64,000 nt of DNA from Pseudomonas cuatrocienegasensis. Lineage in GTDB: Bacteria > Pseudomonadota > Gammaproteobacteria > Pseudomonadales > Pseudomonadaceae. Positions 50,039-62,579 of the stretch are shown in pieces. A model generated the notes under the pieces. The model searched no databases, was not told where the DNA came from, and saw nothing but the letters and a program-made list of their open reading frames with translations. The translations under genes and the position numbers were made by a program. The number at the start of each line of letters is the position of its first letter. Position 1 is the stretch's first letter. The stretch lies in assembly GCF_900110925.1 (NCBI RefSeq), contig NZ_FOFP01000003.1, positions 124,001 through 188,000 of the forward strand. Direction: 5' to 3'.

Positions 50039-50506
50039 TTGAAGACTTTTGACCAACTCGGCGTAATCGGCCTGCGCGAATGGATCAACCTGCCGGAGCT
50101 CGGCATCGTTGGCCTGCGCGCCAAGATCGACACCGGCGCCAGCACTTCCTGCCTGCATGCCAGCGATATCCAGCCGTTCGAGCGCGATGGCCAGCCTTGG
50201 GTACGCTTCACCGCGCACCTGGGCACCCTGGTGCAGCGCCGCCACCGCTGCGAGGCACCACGGGTGTCGGTCAAGATCATCAGAAGCTCCAATGGCCACG
50301 CCCAGAGCCGCTACGTGATCCGTACCTTGCTAACGCTCGGTACCCGCAGCTGGCCGGTGGAGTTCACCCTCGCCTGCCGCAAGACCATGCGCTACCGCGT
50401 GCTGCTGGGCAGCAAGGCGCTGGTTGACGGCTGCCTGCTGGTGAACCCGGCGCAAACCTACGTACAAGACAAACCAACGCTCGCTCAATTCTCGGACGCC
50501 CCATGA
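50039..50506 (+). CDS. rimB: ATP-dependent zinc protease-like RimB, TTG start
   Basis: The protein is 155 aa. The start is set at the TTG at 50039 (reading [20 protein letters not shown]), because family members begin MKTFD and a GAGGA lies upstream; in-frame codons back to 49916 show no family similarity. Residues 31-36 (DTGAST) form the retropepsin-like aspartyl site of the RimB/zinc-protease family. In P. fluorescens RimB acts with RimK in removing or limiting glutamate tails on ribosomal protein S6. The stop overlaps the rimK start (ATGA). Confidence 0.85.
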   Translation: MKTFDQLGVIGLREWINLPELGIVGLRAKIDTGASTSCLHASDIQPFERDGQPWVRFTAHLGTLVQRRHRCEAPRVSVKIIRSSNGHAQSRYVIRTLLTLGTRSWPVEFTLACRKTMRYRVLLGSKALVDGCLLVNPAQTYVQDKPTLAQFSDAP

Positions 50507-51408
50507 AGATCGCCGTGCTGTCGCGCAACCCGCGCCTGTATTCCACCCGCCGCCTGGTCGAAGCCGGTCAGCAGCGGGGCCATGAAGTGGTGGTGATCGA
50601 CACCCTGCGGGCGTATATGAACATCGCCAGCCACAAGCCGCAGATCCACTACCGCGGCCAGCCGCTGGAGGGCTTCGACGCGGTGATCCCGCGTATCGGC
50701 GCCTCGGTGACCTTCTATGGCTGCGCGGTGTTGCGCCAGTTCGAGATGATGGGCGTGTTCCCGCTCAACGAGTCGGTGGCCATCGCCCGTTCGCGTGACA
50801 AGCTGCGCTCCCTGCAATTGCTCTCGCGCCGCGGCATCGGCTTGCCAGTGACCGGCTTTGCCCACTCCCCCGACGATATTCCCGACCTGATCGCCATGGT
50901 CAACGGCGCGCCCCTGGTGATCAAGGTGCTCGAAGGCACCCAGGGTATCGGCGTGGTGCTCTGCGAAACCGAGAAGGCGGCCGAGTCGGTGATCGAGGCC
51001 TTTATGGGCCTCAAGCAGAACATCATGGTGCAGGAATACATCAAGGAAGCCGGCGGCGCAGACATCCGCTGCCTGGTGGTCGGCGACAAGGTGATCGCGG
51101 CGATGAAGCGCCAGGCCAAGCCCGGCGAGTTCCGCAGCAACCTGCACCGCGGCGGCAGCGCCAGCCTGATCAAGATCACCCCGGAAGAACGCATGACCGC
51201 GATCCGCGCCGCCAAGGTCATGGGCCTGTCGGTGGCCGGCGTCGATATCCTGCGTTCCAACCACGGCCCGCTGGTCATGGAAGTGAACTCCTCGCCGGGC
51301 CTGGAAGGTATCGAAACCACCACCGGCAAGGATGTCGCCAGCCTGGTCATTCAGTACCTGGAAAAGAACGGCGGCCCACACCTGACCCGCACCAAGGGTA
51401 AAGGTTAA
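50503..51408 (+). CDS. rimK: Ribosomal protein S6 glutamate ligase RimK
   Basis: The protein is 301 aa and adds glutamates to the C-terminus of ribosomal protein S6. It has an N-terminal pre-ATP-grasp domain ([20 protein letters not shown]) and an ATP-grasp fold with [50 protein letters not shown] and the Mg-binding [14 protein letters not shown]. It is cotranscribed with rimB. Its last four bases overlap the end of the convergent GGDEF/EAL gene. RimK activity is linked to cyclic di-GMP in P. fluorescens. Confidence 0.96.
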   Translation: MKIAVLSRNPRLYSTRRLVEAGQQRGHEVVVIDTLRAYMNIASHKPQIHYRGQPLEGFDAVIPRIGASVTFYGCAVLRQFEMMGVFPLNESVAIARSRDKLRSLQLLSRRGIGLPVTGFAHSPDDIPDLIAMVNGAPLVIKVLEGTQGIGVVLCETEKAAESVIEAFMGLKQNIMVQEYIKEAGGADIRCLVVGDKVIAAMKRQAKPGEFRSNLHRGGSASLIKITPEERMTAIRAAKVMGLSVAGVDILRSNHGPLVMEVNSSPGLEGIETTTGKDVASLVIQYLEKNGGPHLTRTKGKG

Positions 51409-54400
51409 CTTCGCGCGCCCAGCCATTCGAGGAAGGCCGCTTCGCGCATCGGCACCCCAAAGTGAAAGCCCTGCCCCAGCTCACAACCGTGGGCGCGCAG
51501 CACCTCGAACTGCTGCGCGGTCTCGATGCCCTCGGCGACACACTCCAGCCCCAGGTTGCAGGCGATCATCAGGATGGTCTGCACCAGCATCAGGTCACTG
51601 CCGTCACCGTCCAGGTCCTGAATAAAACTGCGGTCGATCTTCAATCGATCCAGCGGTAGGCGCTTGAGGTAGGTCAGTGACGAGTAGCCGGTGCCGAAAT
51701 CGTCGATGGCAAAGCGAATACCCGAGGCGCGCAAGGCCAGCATGTTGGCAATGCACAGTTCGACGTCCTCGAGCAGCACCCCTTCGGTGATTTCCAGCTC
51801 CAACGCCGCATGGGGCAATTGGTAGCGCGCCAGGCAGGCATGCACACGTGCCACACAGTCTTCCTGGCGCAGTTCGCGCGGGCTCAGGTTGACCGCCAGA
51901 ACCAGCTTGGGATAACGCGGCAGCCAACGCGCCAGGGCGGCACATGACTGCTCCAGCACCCAGTGGCCGATATCCTGGATCAACCCGGTTTCTTCGGCCA
52001 GCGGGATAAACTGATCCGGTGGAATATCGCCGCGCTCCGGGTGCAACCAACGCAGCAGTACCTCGGCGCCCGCCACCTGCCCGGTATCGAGGGCCAGCTG
52101 CGGCTGGAACACCAGATACAGTTGGCCGCGCTGGATCGACTGGCGCAACTCGCCCTGCAGTTGCAGGCGCTGGTCGATGGCGGCCTGCATGGCCGGGGCG
52201 AAAAAGTGCAGGGCGTTGCGCCCGGCGTGCTTGGCCCGGTACATCGCCGTATCGGCTTGCTTGAGTACATCGGCCGCCACTTGCTCGCCAAAGGGGTGCA
52301 GGGCAATACCGATACTGGCGCTGATCGACAGTTCGTGGCCATCGATCCAGCAACTGCCCTTGAGGCTCTCCAGCAGTTTTTCGGCGGTCAGCGCCGCGTG
52401 CTCGGCCGCCACCTGGGCGTCGTTGTCGAGCCCTTCGAGCAGCACCACAAACTCGTCGCCGCCCATGCGTGCCAAGGTGTCCTCGGCGCGCAGGCTGCCG
52501 GCAAGGCGTACGGTCACCTCACGCAACAAGCCATCACCCACCAGGTGGCCGAGGCTGTCGTTGACCGTCTTGAAATGGTCCAGGTCGATAAACAGCAATG
52601 CGCCCAGACTGCCTTCGCGCAGCTCGCGATCCATGGCGTGCTGCAGGCGATCGAGCAGCAGGCGACGATTAGGCAACCCGGTCAATTCGTCGCTGTAGGC
52701 CAACCGCTCGATTTCACGCTGGTAACGCTGGCGTTCGGAAATATCGGTGATGCTGCAGCGAATCAGCTCCTGGTCCCCCGGCAGCCGCACCAGGCGAACC
52801 TCACAGGGCACCTGACGCCCGGCGCTGTCGCGGTGCAGCCACTCGAATACCGGCGCCTGCCCGGCACTGGCATCACGCAGGTAGCGCCCGTCCAGCGCAG
52901 CAGAAAGCTGGCCGTCCGCCTGCCGCTGTGGGCTGAGCTCGAGTATGGTCTTGCCGAGGAGGTCCTCGCGGCTGCAACGGAACAGGCGCATGGCGTTCTC
53001 GTTACAGTCGATCACGCCACCCCGTGGGGCGAACAGCATGATCGCCTCCGGCGCATGCTCGATCATTGTGCGGTAACGGGCTTCAGCCTCGTAGCGGGCG
53101 CTGATGTCCTCGACCAGCAGCAGGAACATGCTCACCCGCCCGCTGGCCAGGCGCACGGCGCGCAGGTTGGTTCGGGTGTGGACCAGGCTGCCGTCCGGAC
53201 GCAAAAAGCGCTTGTCCAGCTCATAGCCCTCACGCACACCGGCCAGTACATCGTCGAGCAGGCGCTGCTCGACCAGCCAATCATCCGGCTGGGAAAGCTC
53301 CTCCCAGCTAGAGGCCAGCAACTGCTCCGTGGTGCGTCCAAGAATGCTGCACAGCTTGGCGTTGACCTCTTCCCAGCCATAGCTGGGGCTGGTCAGGGCC
53401 ATACCCAGCAAAGGGGCCTCGAAGAATAGCCGTAGGCGCTCGTCGCGCTCGCGCAACTGTTGCTCGGTGCGCCTGCGGGAACTGACGTCCTGCACCGCGC
53501 CATACACGCGTACCAGTGCCTCACCGTCACGCTCGGCCACACCGCGTATGCGCACCCAGCGCGAGCGCCCGCGCGCAGTGATCAGGCGGACCTCGATGTC
53601 GAATTGATCACGACCATCCTGCAAGCGTTGCGAGACTTGCTGTGCCAGTACACGACCATTGGCATCCAGGTAGTCCAGCGCCTGGTTGAGTGAAGGCGCC
53701 GCCCCCTTGGGGTCCAGCTCATAAATGCGAAAGCAGCCCAGACTCCAGTACATGCTCAGGTCGGCCACATCAAGCATCCATCCACCGAGGCTGGCGATAT
53801 GCTCGGTCTGGCTGAACAAATGGCTCTGGCGTAGCAGCTCGCGCCGCTGCCGGGCGACCTGCTCGGCCAGCTCTTCACGAGCGGTGACATCGTTCTGCAG
53901 GGCGACGAAATGGCTGACGCCTTCGCCATCATGTAGCGGCGCGAGGATCAGCTCATTCCAGAAGGCACGACCATCCTTGCGCTGGTTACGCAGCACCACC
54001 TGGCAGGGCTCGCCGCGATGAATCGCCTGCTGCAGCCGTGGCAGTTCACTCTCTGGGCGCTCGTCCTGCAAGCGCGTCAGGCTGTCACTGCCCAGGCTTT
54101 CCTCACGCCCATAACCGGTGATACGCGCCAATGCCGGGTTGCTGTAGATCACCGGTAGACCGGAGGTACGTGCATCAGCAATCGACACCCCCAGCGGGCT
54201 GGCATCCAGCGCCAGGTGGGCCAGCGTCAGTTGTTGCTGCACCTGGGCACTGTGCTGCAGTGCTTGGCGCAGATCACTCAGGCTACGGCCGATAAGCAAT
54301 GAGGCGAGCATAAACAGCAGCACGCTCAGGTGCATTTCCAGGCGCTGCGGATCAAGCCAGGCGGCGGCCTCGCTGGCACCGACGACCAGGGGCAGCACCA

Positions 54401-55202
54401 GCACCAGCAGAACACTGAGCAAAGCGCCGCATAGCGCCCCCGCCATGCCCCAGACCAGTGCCAGGGCCAGCATCACCACCCCCAGCAATGGCAGATTGAG
54501 GGTCAGGGGGAGCCAGCCGAGCAGCCAAGGCAACCCCACCATCAGGGCCAACAACAGGTACCAGGGTGGTGCCCGGCGCAGCGCAACCGGCAGCGCTGTG
54601 ATACCGGGCTGCAACACCCAGCCACAGCGGCGCATCCAAGGCGTGACATACACCAGCAGAGGCGTGGCCAGCGCCAACGAAATAAGGCTATCGGCCAGTA
54701 TCAACGTGGATATGCCGACCAGCAGATCCTCGGTCGGCAGGTGCCCCGTCAGCCACAGATTGCCCTGAACACCCACAGACACCAGTACAACCGGCACAAA
54801 AACACCCAGGGCACAGAAGCGCAATAACCCGGGCAGGTCCGCCAGGGCAGCATCGAAGGGACGGCGGCGCAACAGCAGCCACGCCAGACCCACCCCGACG
54901 GTCTCCGGGATGGCATACAGCGGCGCCCACTGCCAGTCGAGGCCCCAGAGAGGAATACTCAGCAACGCATTGAGGTACATCGCCGGCAGTACGCGCGGCC
55001 CCCACCACAGGCACAGCACCAGAGCCAGGGCGAACGGCACATAAAGCAATGCTGCCCCATCAGCAAATTGCGAGGCTAACGCAAGCCAGGTGGCCAGATG
55101 GAACAACGGCAAGGGCAACCACCAGGTCCATCTGGGCAGAGCGGGGGCAGCCGGCATGCGAACCTCTGGCGAAACACGGAGATGGGATGCGGGGTAGGTC
55201 AT
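51405..55202 (-). CDS. MASE1-PAS-GGDEF-EAL cyclic di-GMP protein
   Basis: The protein is 1265 aa; a second ATG at 55157 is possible. Residues about 25-310 form a MASE1-like region of eight or so helices. Four PAS-type domains follow (about 325-440, 455-575, 585-700, 705-820). The GGDEF domain has GGDEF intact at 914-918 and the inhibitory I-site RAED nine residues before it, so cyclase activity with product inhibition is possible. The EAL domain reads EVL (1047-1049) in [12 protein letters not shown] and keeps [19 protein letters not shown] and IDRSFI, so phosphodiesterase activity is likely. It acts at the inner membrane. It faces rimK. Confidence 0.9.
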   Translation of the reverse strand: MTYPASHLRVSPEVRMPAAPALPRWTWWLPLPLFHLATWLALASQFADGAALLYVPFALALVLCLWWGPRVLPAMYLNALLSIPLWGLDWQWAPLYAIPETVGVGLAWLLLRRRPFDAALADLPGLLRFCALGVFVPVVLVSVGVQGNLWLTGHLPTEDLLVGISTLILADSLISLALATPLLVYVTPWMRRCGWVLQPGITALPVALRRAPPWYLLLALMVGLPWLLGWLPLTLNLPLLGVVMLALALVWGMAGALCGALLSVLLVLVLPLVVGASEAAAWLDPQRLEMHLSVLLFMLASLLIGRSLSDLRQALQHSAQVQQQLTLAHLALDASPLGVSIADARTSGLPVIYSNPALARITGYGREESLGSDSLTRLQDERPESELPRLQQAIHRGEPCQVVLRNQRKDGRAFWNELILAPLHDGEGVSHFVALQNDVTAREELAEQVARQRRELLRQSHLFSQTEHIASLGGWMLDVADLSMYWSLGCFRIYELDPKGAAPSLNQALDYLDANGRVLAQQVSQRLQDGRDQFDIEVRLITARGRSRWVRIRGVAERDGEALVRVYGAVQDVSSRRRTEQQLRERDERLRLFFEAPLLGMALTSPSYGWEEVNAKLCSILGRTTEQLLASSWEELSQPDDWLVEQRLLDDVLAGVREGYELDKRFLRPDGSLVHTRTNLRAVRLASGRVSMFLLLVEDISARYEAEARYRTMIEHAPEAIMLFAPRGGVIDCNENAMRLFRCSREDLLGKTILELSPQRQADGQLSAALDGRYLRDASAGQAPVFEWLHRDSAGRQVPCEVRLVRLPGDQELIRCSITDISERQRYQREIERLAYSDELTGLPNRRLLLDRLQHAMDRELREGSLGALLFIDLDHFKTVNDSLGHLVGDGLLREVTVRLAGSLRAEDTLARMGGDEFVVLLEGLDNDAQVAAEHAALTAEKLLESLKGSCWIDGHELSISASIGIALHPFGEQVAADVLKQADTAMYRAKHAGRNALHFFAPAMQAAIDQRLQLQGELRQSIQRGQLYLVFQPQLALDTGQVAGAEVLLRWLHPERGDIPPDQFIPLAEETGLIQDIGHWVLEQSCAALARWLPRYPKLVLAVNLSPRELRQEDCVARVHACLARYQLPHAALELEITEGVLLEDVELCIANMLALRASGIRFAIDDFGTGYSSLTYLKRLPLDRLKIDRSFIQDLDGDGSDLMLVQTILMIACNLGLECVAEGIETAQQFEVLRAHGCELGQGFHFGVPMREAAFLEWLGARS

Positions 55203-55332
55203 CTGCCAAGGCGCGGCAGCGCCTGCTGGGTATGCGACCTAAGAAGGTGACGCAGCACACAATGCCGCGCGCCGGCCGCGTGTGCAAGCGTGCAGACGGG
55301 CCTGACTGCCCGACACCAAAGTGTCTCCAGGG

Positions 55333-56646
55333 TCAGGCGGCGTCGCGTGGTAGCAATAACCCCAACGGCAGGCAAACGCGCGCCTCCAGACCACCACCGG
55401 AGCGATTACGCAGCTCGACACTGCCGCCGTGCAAGGCGGCAATGCGTTTGACGATCGCCAAGCCCAAACCAGCGCCTTTGCCGCCCCGGGCCCGATCGCC
55501 GCGGATGAACGGGTTGAAGATGCTGCCCAGCTCAGCCGGATTGATCCCGGCGCCACGGTCGAGCACGCTGAGCACCACATAAGGCGCACTGCTGTCACCG
55601 GCAACCGAAACCGCCACCTCCACTGCATTGCCGCCATAGCGCAGGGCGTTCTCGATCAGATTGACCAGCAGGCGCTTCATCGACACCCGCCGCAGCGGGA
55701 AGACCGGCACCGGCTCCAGGCACAGGCGCACCAGCTCCTGCTGCTGGTTGTAGGGCGCCACCACCTCACGGATCAACGCCAGCAGGTCGAGGTTCTCCAC
55801 GGGCTCATCGCGGCCATCGCGGATAAAGGCCAGGAACTGGTCAAGAATTGCATCCATGTCCTCGATATCGCGAACCATATCCTCGGTCAGCTCGGAGTCG
55901 CTGTTGAGAAACTCCAATGACAGACGCAGGCGCGTCAGCGGTGTACGCAGGTCATGGGACACCCCGGCCAGCATCAATTCGCGCTCGCGCGCGCCCTGCT
56001 CGACGTCCTCGGCCATCTGGTTGAACGCGCGATACACCTCGGTCATCTCGCTCGGTGTGTCGCCAACCGGCAGGCGCACGCTACGCCCCTGGCCGATCTG
56101 CCGGGCGGCGAAAACCAGGCGCTTGAGCGGTGCACTCATCTGCCGCACGAAAATCCAGGCCGCAGCAGTGGATAACAAGCCGATGCCCAGGAACCAGCCG
56201 AGCACACTCCAGATTCGCTGCCCACGCAGCGGGTGCGGGTACAGCGGCACCCGCAACCAGTCCTCGCCCAATGTCGGCGCATGCACCCAGAGCGCCGGCG
56301 GGCTCTTGGCCCGAACATGCACCTCGGTATCGGGGCCCAGCTCGGATTGCATCTGCCGCTGGAAGATTTCGCTGTACGGCCAATGCTGCTCGCTGGCGGG
56401 CACTTCGGCATAGGGCACGCGTTTGAGCCCGGCCGCCTCAGCGATGGTCGCCCGGTCCTCCGGGTCTGCTGCCCAATAGGCACGCAGAGTAAGGGCCGCA
56501 CCATGGCTGTATTGGCGGTCGACCAGCACATCCTCGTTCATCATCAGGTAGACCAGCGTCAGCGCCTTGGAAAACAGCACGACGATCAGCACCAGCCAGA
56601 GCATGCGCGAGAAGAAGCTTTGCGGGAACCAGAGTGGGGCTTGCAT
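55333..56646 (-). CDS. envZ: Sensor histidine kinase EnvZ/AmgS
   Basis: The protein is 437 aa from the ATG at 56646 (MQAPLWFPQSFFSRMLW); a TTG three codons upstream is less likely. It has TM1 at about 12-34, a periplasmic domain, TM2 at about 147-167 and a HAMP domain. The phospho-acceptor His is about residue 231 (LAGVSHDLRTPLTRL), the ATPase N-box LLVNLIENALRYGG, and G-boxes DRGAGINPAEL and GKGAGLGLAI. Downstream of ompR, it forms the osmotic/membrane-stress pair known in P. aeruginosa as AmgRS, which protects against aminoglycoside damage. Its ribosome site falls in a dispersed repeat. Confidence 0.93.
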   Translation of the reverse strand: MQAPLWFPQSFFSRMLWLVLIVVLFSKALTLVYLMMNEDVLVDRQYSHGAALTLRAYWAADPEDRATIAEAAGLKRVPYAEVPASEQHWPYSEIFQRQMQSELGPDTEVHVRAKSPPALWVHAPTLGEDWLRVPLYPHPLRGQRIWSVLGWFLGIGLLSTAAAWIFVRQMSAPLKRLVFAARQIGQGRSVRLPVGDTPSEMTEVYRAFNQMAEDVEQGARERELMLAGVSHDLRTPLTRLRLSLEFLNSDSELTEDMVRDIEDMDAILDQFLAFIRDGRDEPVENLDLLALIREVVAPYNQQQELVRLCLEPVPVFPLRRVSMKRLLVNLIENALRYGGNAVEVAVSVAGDSSAPYVVLSVLDRGAGINPAELGSIFNPFIRGDRARGGKGAGLGLAIVKRIAALHGGSVELRNRSGGGLEARVCLPLGLLLPRDAA

Positions 56647-56652
56647 CAAGGG

Positions 56653-56727
56653 CAAGCCTCAAGCTGCAAGCTGCAAGCGCCCACGCACAGCACAAGCACT
56701 TGCCGCTTGAGGCTTGTCGCTTGCAGC
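56653..56727. repeat. CAAGCCTCAAGCTGCAAGC repeat between ompR and envZ
   Basis: CAAGCCTCAAGCTGCAAGC at the left and GCCGCTTGAGGCTTGTCGCT at the right are inverted arms. Shorter related stretches occur at 30602-30632 (CTGAGGCTTGCCGCTTC) and 60447-60467 (ACGCTTGAAGCTTGTCGCTC). In the mRNA a hairpin would form between the two cistrons. Confidence 0.6.
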
Positions 56728-56728
56728 A

Positions 56729-57463
56729 TCACTTATTGCCATCCGGCACGAACACATAGCCCACGCCCCAGACCGTCTGGATATAACGCGGCTTGGACGG
56801 GTCCGGCTCGATCAGCCGGCGCAGGCGGGAAATCTGCACGTCGATGGAGCGTTCCAACGCATCCCACTCGCGACCACGGGCCAGGTTCATCAGCTTGTCG
56901 CGGGTCAGCGGCTCGCGCGCATGCTGCACCAGCGCCTTGAGCACGGCGAACTCGCCGGTGGTGAGCATGTGCACTTCCTCACCCTTCTTCAGCTCGCGGG
57001 TGGCCAACGACAGTTCGTACTCGCCGAAACTGACGCTTTCGTCTTCGGCACCGGGTGCACCAGGCACCACGGGCGCCTGGCGGCGCAGCACAGCCTTGAT
57101 CCGCGCCAGCAACTCGCGCGGATTGAACGGCTTGGCCAGGTAATCGTCAGCGCCCAGTTCCAGGCCCTGAATCCGGCTGCCCTCGTCACCCTTGGCGGTG
57201 AGCATGATGATCGGAATCTGATTACCGCCCTCACGCAGGCGGCGGCAGGCGGACAAGCCGTCCTCGCCCGGCAGCATCAGGTCGAGCACCACCAGATTGA
57301 ATAATTCGCGGGCCAGCAGACGATCCATCTGCTCGACGTTCTCGACCGCGCGTACCCGATACCCCTGCTCGTCGAAGAAGCGTTCGAGCAGCCGACGCAG
57401 CCGAGCGTCGTCGTCGACAATCAGAATTTTTTCGCCTTCAACCGCTACCGCCGTGCTGCTCAT
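56729..57463 (-). CDS. ompR: OmpR/AmgR-family response regulator
   Basis: The protein is 244 aa from MSSTAVAVEGEKILIVDDDA, preceded by AGGAGCTTCT; the longer frame from 57526 lacks a site. It has a receiver with the phospho-acceptor Asp61 (VVLDLMLPGEDG) and Lys in YLAKPFNPRELLAR. The C-terminal winged helix has FAVLKALVQHAREPLTRDKL, SIDVQISRLRRLIE and IQTVWGVGYVFV. It pairs with the following sensor kinase; P. aeruginosa AmgR controls membrane-protein quality genes. Confidence 0.94.
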   Translation of the reverse strand: MSSTAVAVEGEKILIVDDDARLRRLLERFFDEQGYRVRAVENVEQMDRLLARELFNLVVLDLMLPGEDGLSACRRLREGGNQIPIIMLTAKGDEGSRIQGLELGADDYLAKPFNPRELLARIKAVLRRQAPVVPGAPGAEDESVSFGEYELSLATRELKKGEEVHMLTTGEFAVLKALVQHAREPLTRDKLMNLARGREWDALERSIDVQISRLRRLIEPDPSKPRYIQTVWGVGYVFVPDGNK

Positions 57464-57687
57464 AGAAGCTCCTTGACCGAGAAACCACCGAACGCAACGG
57501 CGCCAGCGGGCTCCAAACGTCGGCATTATGGCTCAGGCGCCCTATCGGGCGCGCCATCCATTGTTAGCAGATTTTTCCCCGAACGGTCCCAGCACCTCGC
57601 ACCACGGTGTTTATAATGCGCGACTTTCGTGTCTGGCCCGTAGTCTGCGTGGCCGGTTTTTCGTTCCAGTGTGGGTAGCTTCTTTAT

Positions 57688-59993
<2,306 letters not shown>

Positions 59994-59997
<4 letters not shown>

Positions 59998-60380
59998 ACG
60001 AAACGACCCGCAGCGGCGCCAGCAGCGCCTTTTCCCGCCTGCTCGGCCTGGACATTCTCCAGGTCGGCGGCGGCGAGGCGCGCGTGCGCCTGAGCCTCAC
60101 CGATGACCTGCGCAACCTGCACGGCAAGCTGCATGGCGGCGCGCTGTTCTCGCTGATCGACACCGCCATGGGCCAGGCCAGCCACAGCCTGGGCGATGGC
60201 GGCCCAAGCAGCGTGACCCTGGAATGCAAGATCAACTACATCCGCCCGGTCAGCGAAGGCAGCGTGCTGTGCCATGCCAAAGTGCTGCATGCCGGGCGCC
60301 GCACCCAGGTTGTCGAAGCCGAGGTGTGGCAGGACGACAAGCTGATCGCCAAGGCGCAAGGCACCTTCGCCTGCATTTAA
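59994..60380 (+). CDS. PaaI-family hotdog thioesterase
   Basis: The protein is 128 aa. The first codon overlaps the tex stop. The pattern [20 protein letters not shown] (HGG with the Asp of LIDTAMG) and [20 protein letters not shown] is that of PaaI-type acyl-CoA thioesterases. The substrate is not known. The tex-thioesterase pairing also occurs in P. aeruginosa, from memory, with gshA following. Confidence 0.87.
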
Positions 60381-60388
60381 CGGGACGC

Positions 60389-60414
60389 GTAGGCGCGAAT
60401 TAATTCGCGCCTAC
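60389..60414. repeat. Perfect 26-bp palindrome
   Basis: The two halves, GTAGGCGCGAATT and AATTCGCGCCTAC, are exact inverted complements with no spacer. It belongs to the GTAGGAGCGAAT-type family but is compact. It lies eight bases after the thioesterase stop and about 115 bases before the gshA start. Confidence 0.75.
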
Positions 60415-60527
60415 AGGCCTTTAGGCTTTGGCATTATCTTGCGATCTGACGCTTGAAGCTTGTCGCTCTGCCCCCCATATTGTGGCGATTGCCCGCCCTG
60501 CGGCGCCTGCCAGCTAGGAACTACATC

Positions 60528-62108
60528 TTGAGCGATCTTCTTTCCCGTCGCCTGACCCTGCTGGGTCAGCCGGCCAACCTGTCCCTGCTGGGCCAGTGCC
60601 TGCATGGCATCGAGCGCGAATGCCTACGGGTCGACAGCCAGGGCCAGCTCGCCCTGACCCCCCACCCTCAGGCGCTGGGCGCGGCCCTCACCCACCCGCA
60701 GATCACCACGGACTATTCCGAGTCGCTGCTGGAGTTCATCACCCCAACCGAGACCGACCCGGCGCAAACCCTGGCCGACCTGGAGCGCATCCACCGTTTC
60801 GCCGTCAGCCAGCTCGACGGCGAATACCTGTGGAGCCCGTCGATGCCCTGCCCCTTGCCGGACGAGGCGACCATTCCCATCGCCCGCTATGGCGACTCGC
60901 ATATCGGCAAGCTCAAGTACGTCTACCGCAAGGGCCTGGCCCTGCGTTACGGCAAGACCATGCAGTGCATCGCCGGCATCCACTACAACTTCTCCCTGCC
61001 CGAGGCCCTGTGGCAGGTGCTGCAAGCCGCCGAAGGCGACAGCAGCAGCGCACGCGACTACCAGTCGGCGCGTTATATCGCGCTGATCCGTAACTTCCGC
61101 CGTTACAGCTGGTTGCTGATGTACCTGTTCGGCGCCTCGCCGGCACTGGACAGCAGCTTTATGCGCGGCCGCCCGCACCAGTTGCAGAGCCTGGATGCCG
61201 ATACCCTCTACCTGCCCTACGCCACCAGCCTGCGCATGAGCGACCTGGGCTACCAGAGCGAGGCCCAGGCCGGCCTGACGCCCTGCTACAACGACCTGGT
61301 CAGCTACACCGACAGCCTGCGCCAGGCCGTCGGCACGCCTTATGCGCCCTATGTGGCCATGGGCACCAAGAAGGACGGCGAGTGGCTGCAGCTCAACAGC
61401 AACATTCTGCAGATCGAAAACGAGTACTACTCCAACATCCGCCCCAAGCGCGTGACCTACAGTGGCGAACGGCCGATCCAGGCGCTGATGGCCCGTGGCG
61501 TGCAATACGTGGAAGTACGCTGCCTGGACATCAACCCCTTCCTGCCGCTGGGTATCGACCTGAGCGAAGCACGCTTTCTCGACGCCTTCCTGCTGTTCTG
61601 TGCCCTGCAGGACAGCCCGCCGCTGGGCGGCGACGAGTGCCACGCCTGCACCGACAACTTCCTCAGCGTGGTCAAGGAAGGCCGCCTGCCGGGCCTGCAA
61701 TTGCAACGCGACGGTCAGGCCATCGGCCTGCAGGCATGGGCCGACGAATTGCTTGAGCAAATCGCCAGCCTCGCCGACCTGCTCGACCGCAGCCAGGATG
61801 CCGGGTATCACCGCCAGGCCCTGGACGCCCAGCGCGCCAAGGTCGCCGACCCGGCCCTGACGCCCTCGGCCCAGGTACTCGCCCAGTTGCAGGCCGGTGA
61901 ACGTTTCCGCGACTTCGCCCTGCGCCAGAGCCAGGCCCATGCCGACTATTTCCGCAGCCAGCCACTGTCAGCCGAGCAACAAGCCGCCTTCGAGGCAGCG
62001 GCCGCCCAGTCGCTGCGTGATCAGGCGGATATGGAAGCCGAGGAACAGGGGGATTTCGACAGCTTTGCCGCGGCGTACCAGGCGAGCATCCTGGCGCTGG
62101 CGACTTAA
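60528..62108 (+). CDS. gshA: Glutamate-cysteine ligase, TTG start
   Basis: The protein is 526 aa and joins glutamate to cysteine with ATP, the first step of glutathione synthesis. The start is the TTG at 60528 (reading [19 protein letters not shown]), because pseudomonad GshA begins MSELLSRRL and is about 527 aa; AGGAA lies ahead. The upstream in-frame ATG at 60453 is in an A/T-poor non-conserved stretch. Conserved blocks are [33 protein letters not shown] and [17 protein letters not shown] (here [18 protein letters not shown]). Its partner gshB is at 28656. Confidence 0.93.
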   Translation: MSDLLSRRLTLLGQPANLSLLGQCLHGIERECLRVDSQGQLALTPHPQALGAALTHPQITTDYSESLLEFITPTETDPAQTLADLERIHRFAVSQLDGEYLWSPSMPCPLPDEATIPIARYGDSHIGKLKYVYRKGLALRYGKTMQCIAGIHYNFSLPEALWQVLQAAEGDSSSARDYQSARYIALIRNFRRYSWLLMYLFGASPALDSSFMRGRPHQLQSLDADTLYLPYATSLRMSDLGYQSEAQAGLTPCYNDLVSYTDSLRQAVGTPYAPYVAMGTKKDGEWLQLNSNILQIENEYYSNIRPKRVTYSGERPIQALMARGVQYVEVRCLDINPFLPLGIDLSEARFLDAFLLFCALQDSPPLGGDECHACTDNFLSVVKEGRLPGLQLQRDGQAIGLQAWADELLEQIASLADLLDRSQDAGYHRQALDAQRAKVADPALTPSAQVLAQLQAGERFRDFALRQSQAHADYFRSQPLSAEQQAAFEAAAAQSLRDQADMEAEEQGDFDSFAAAYQASILALAT

Positions 62109-62224
62109 CCCGTGAACGGCGTCACAAAAGACGCCAGTGGGGCAAAAGCCGGGATGGGCGGCAGCCTGTCTCCTGGCAGAGGCAGCTAGCATGCAAGTAT
62201 GACCGTCACACGAGACTTGCCCGC

Positions 62225-62431
62225 ATGGATGCCCCACCCTCTCCCGTAAGCGATGATCGCCATTGGAGCCTGGAAAGCCTTAACAAGGCTTACCAGCGCG
62301 GCTATATGGCCGGCCTCACGGGACAATCAGTCACCGCTCAACGGCAGCCAGCCGACGTGCTGACGGCCGCCTGGGAAGCCGGCTGGGTCGATGGCCACGA
62401 ACAGATGCTGCGCCAGCAGCGCAGCGCCTGA
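62225..62431 (+). CDS. Small RMF-like protein (ribosome modulation factor / CrpP-like)
   Basis: The protein is 68 aa. The central KAYQRGYMAGLTGQS matches the RMF pattern RA.QRGYQAGI.GRS, and the later AWEAGWVDGHEQM matches the QWLGGWREA region. The CPY segment of RMF between them is absent (here VTAQRQPADVLTA). RMF helps dimerise 70S ribosomes into inactive 100S particles; CrpP-type proteins of the same shape are known in Pseudomonas. It lies 116 bases downstream of gshA in the same direction. The ATG has only a weak upstream site. Function is inferred from the pattern only. Confidence 0.6.
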   Translation: MDAPPSPVSDDRHWSLESLNKAYQRGYMAGLTGQSVTAQRQPADVLTAAWEAGWVDGHEQMLRQQRSA

Positions 62432-62579
62432 GCATACAAGGCCCACTGCTGCATAAGCTTGGCTTATCGACAGCTCCTCACAGGAGGCGCGCCAGACGAG
62501 AGCGATTTCGACGCTTTCGTTAAACCGCCATCCTCGCCATCATGATCTGACGCCACTCGGCAGCACTGCTGCTCGCGCA

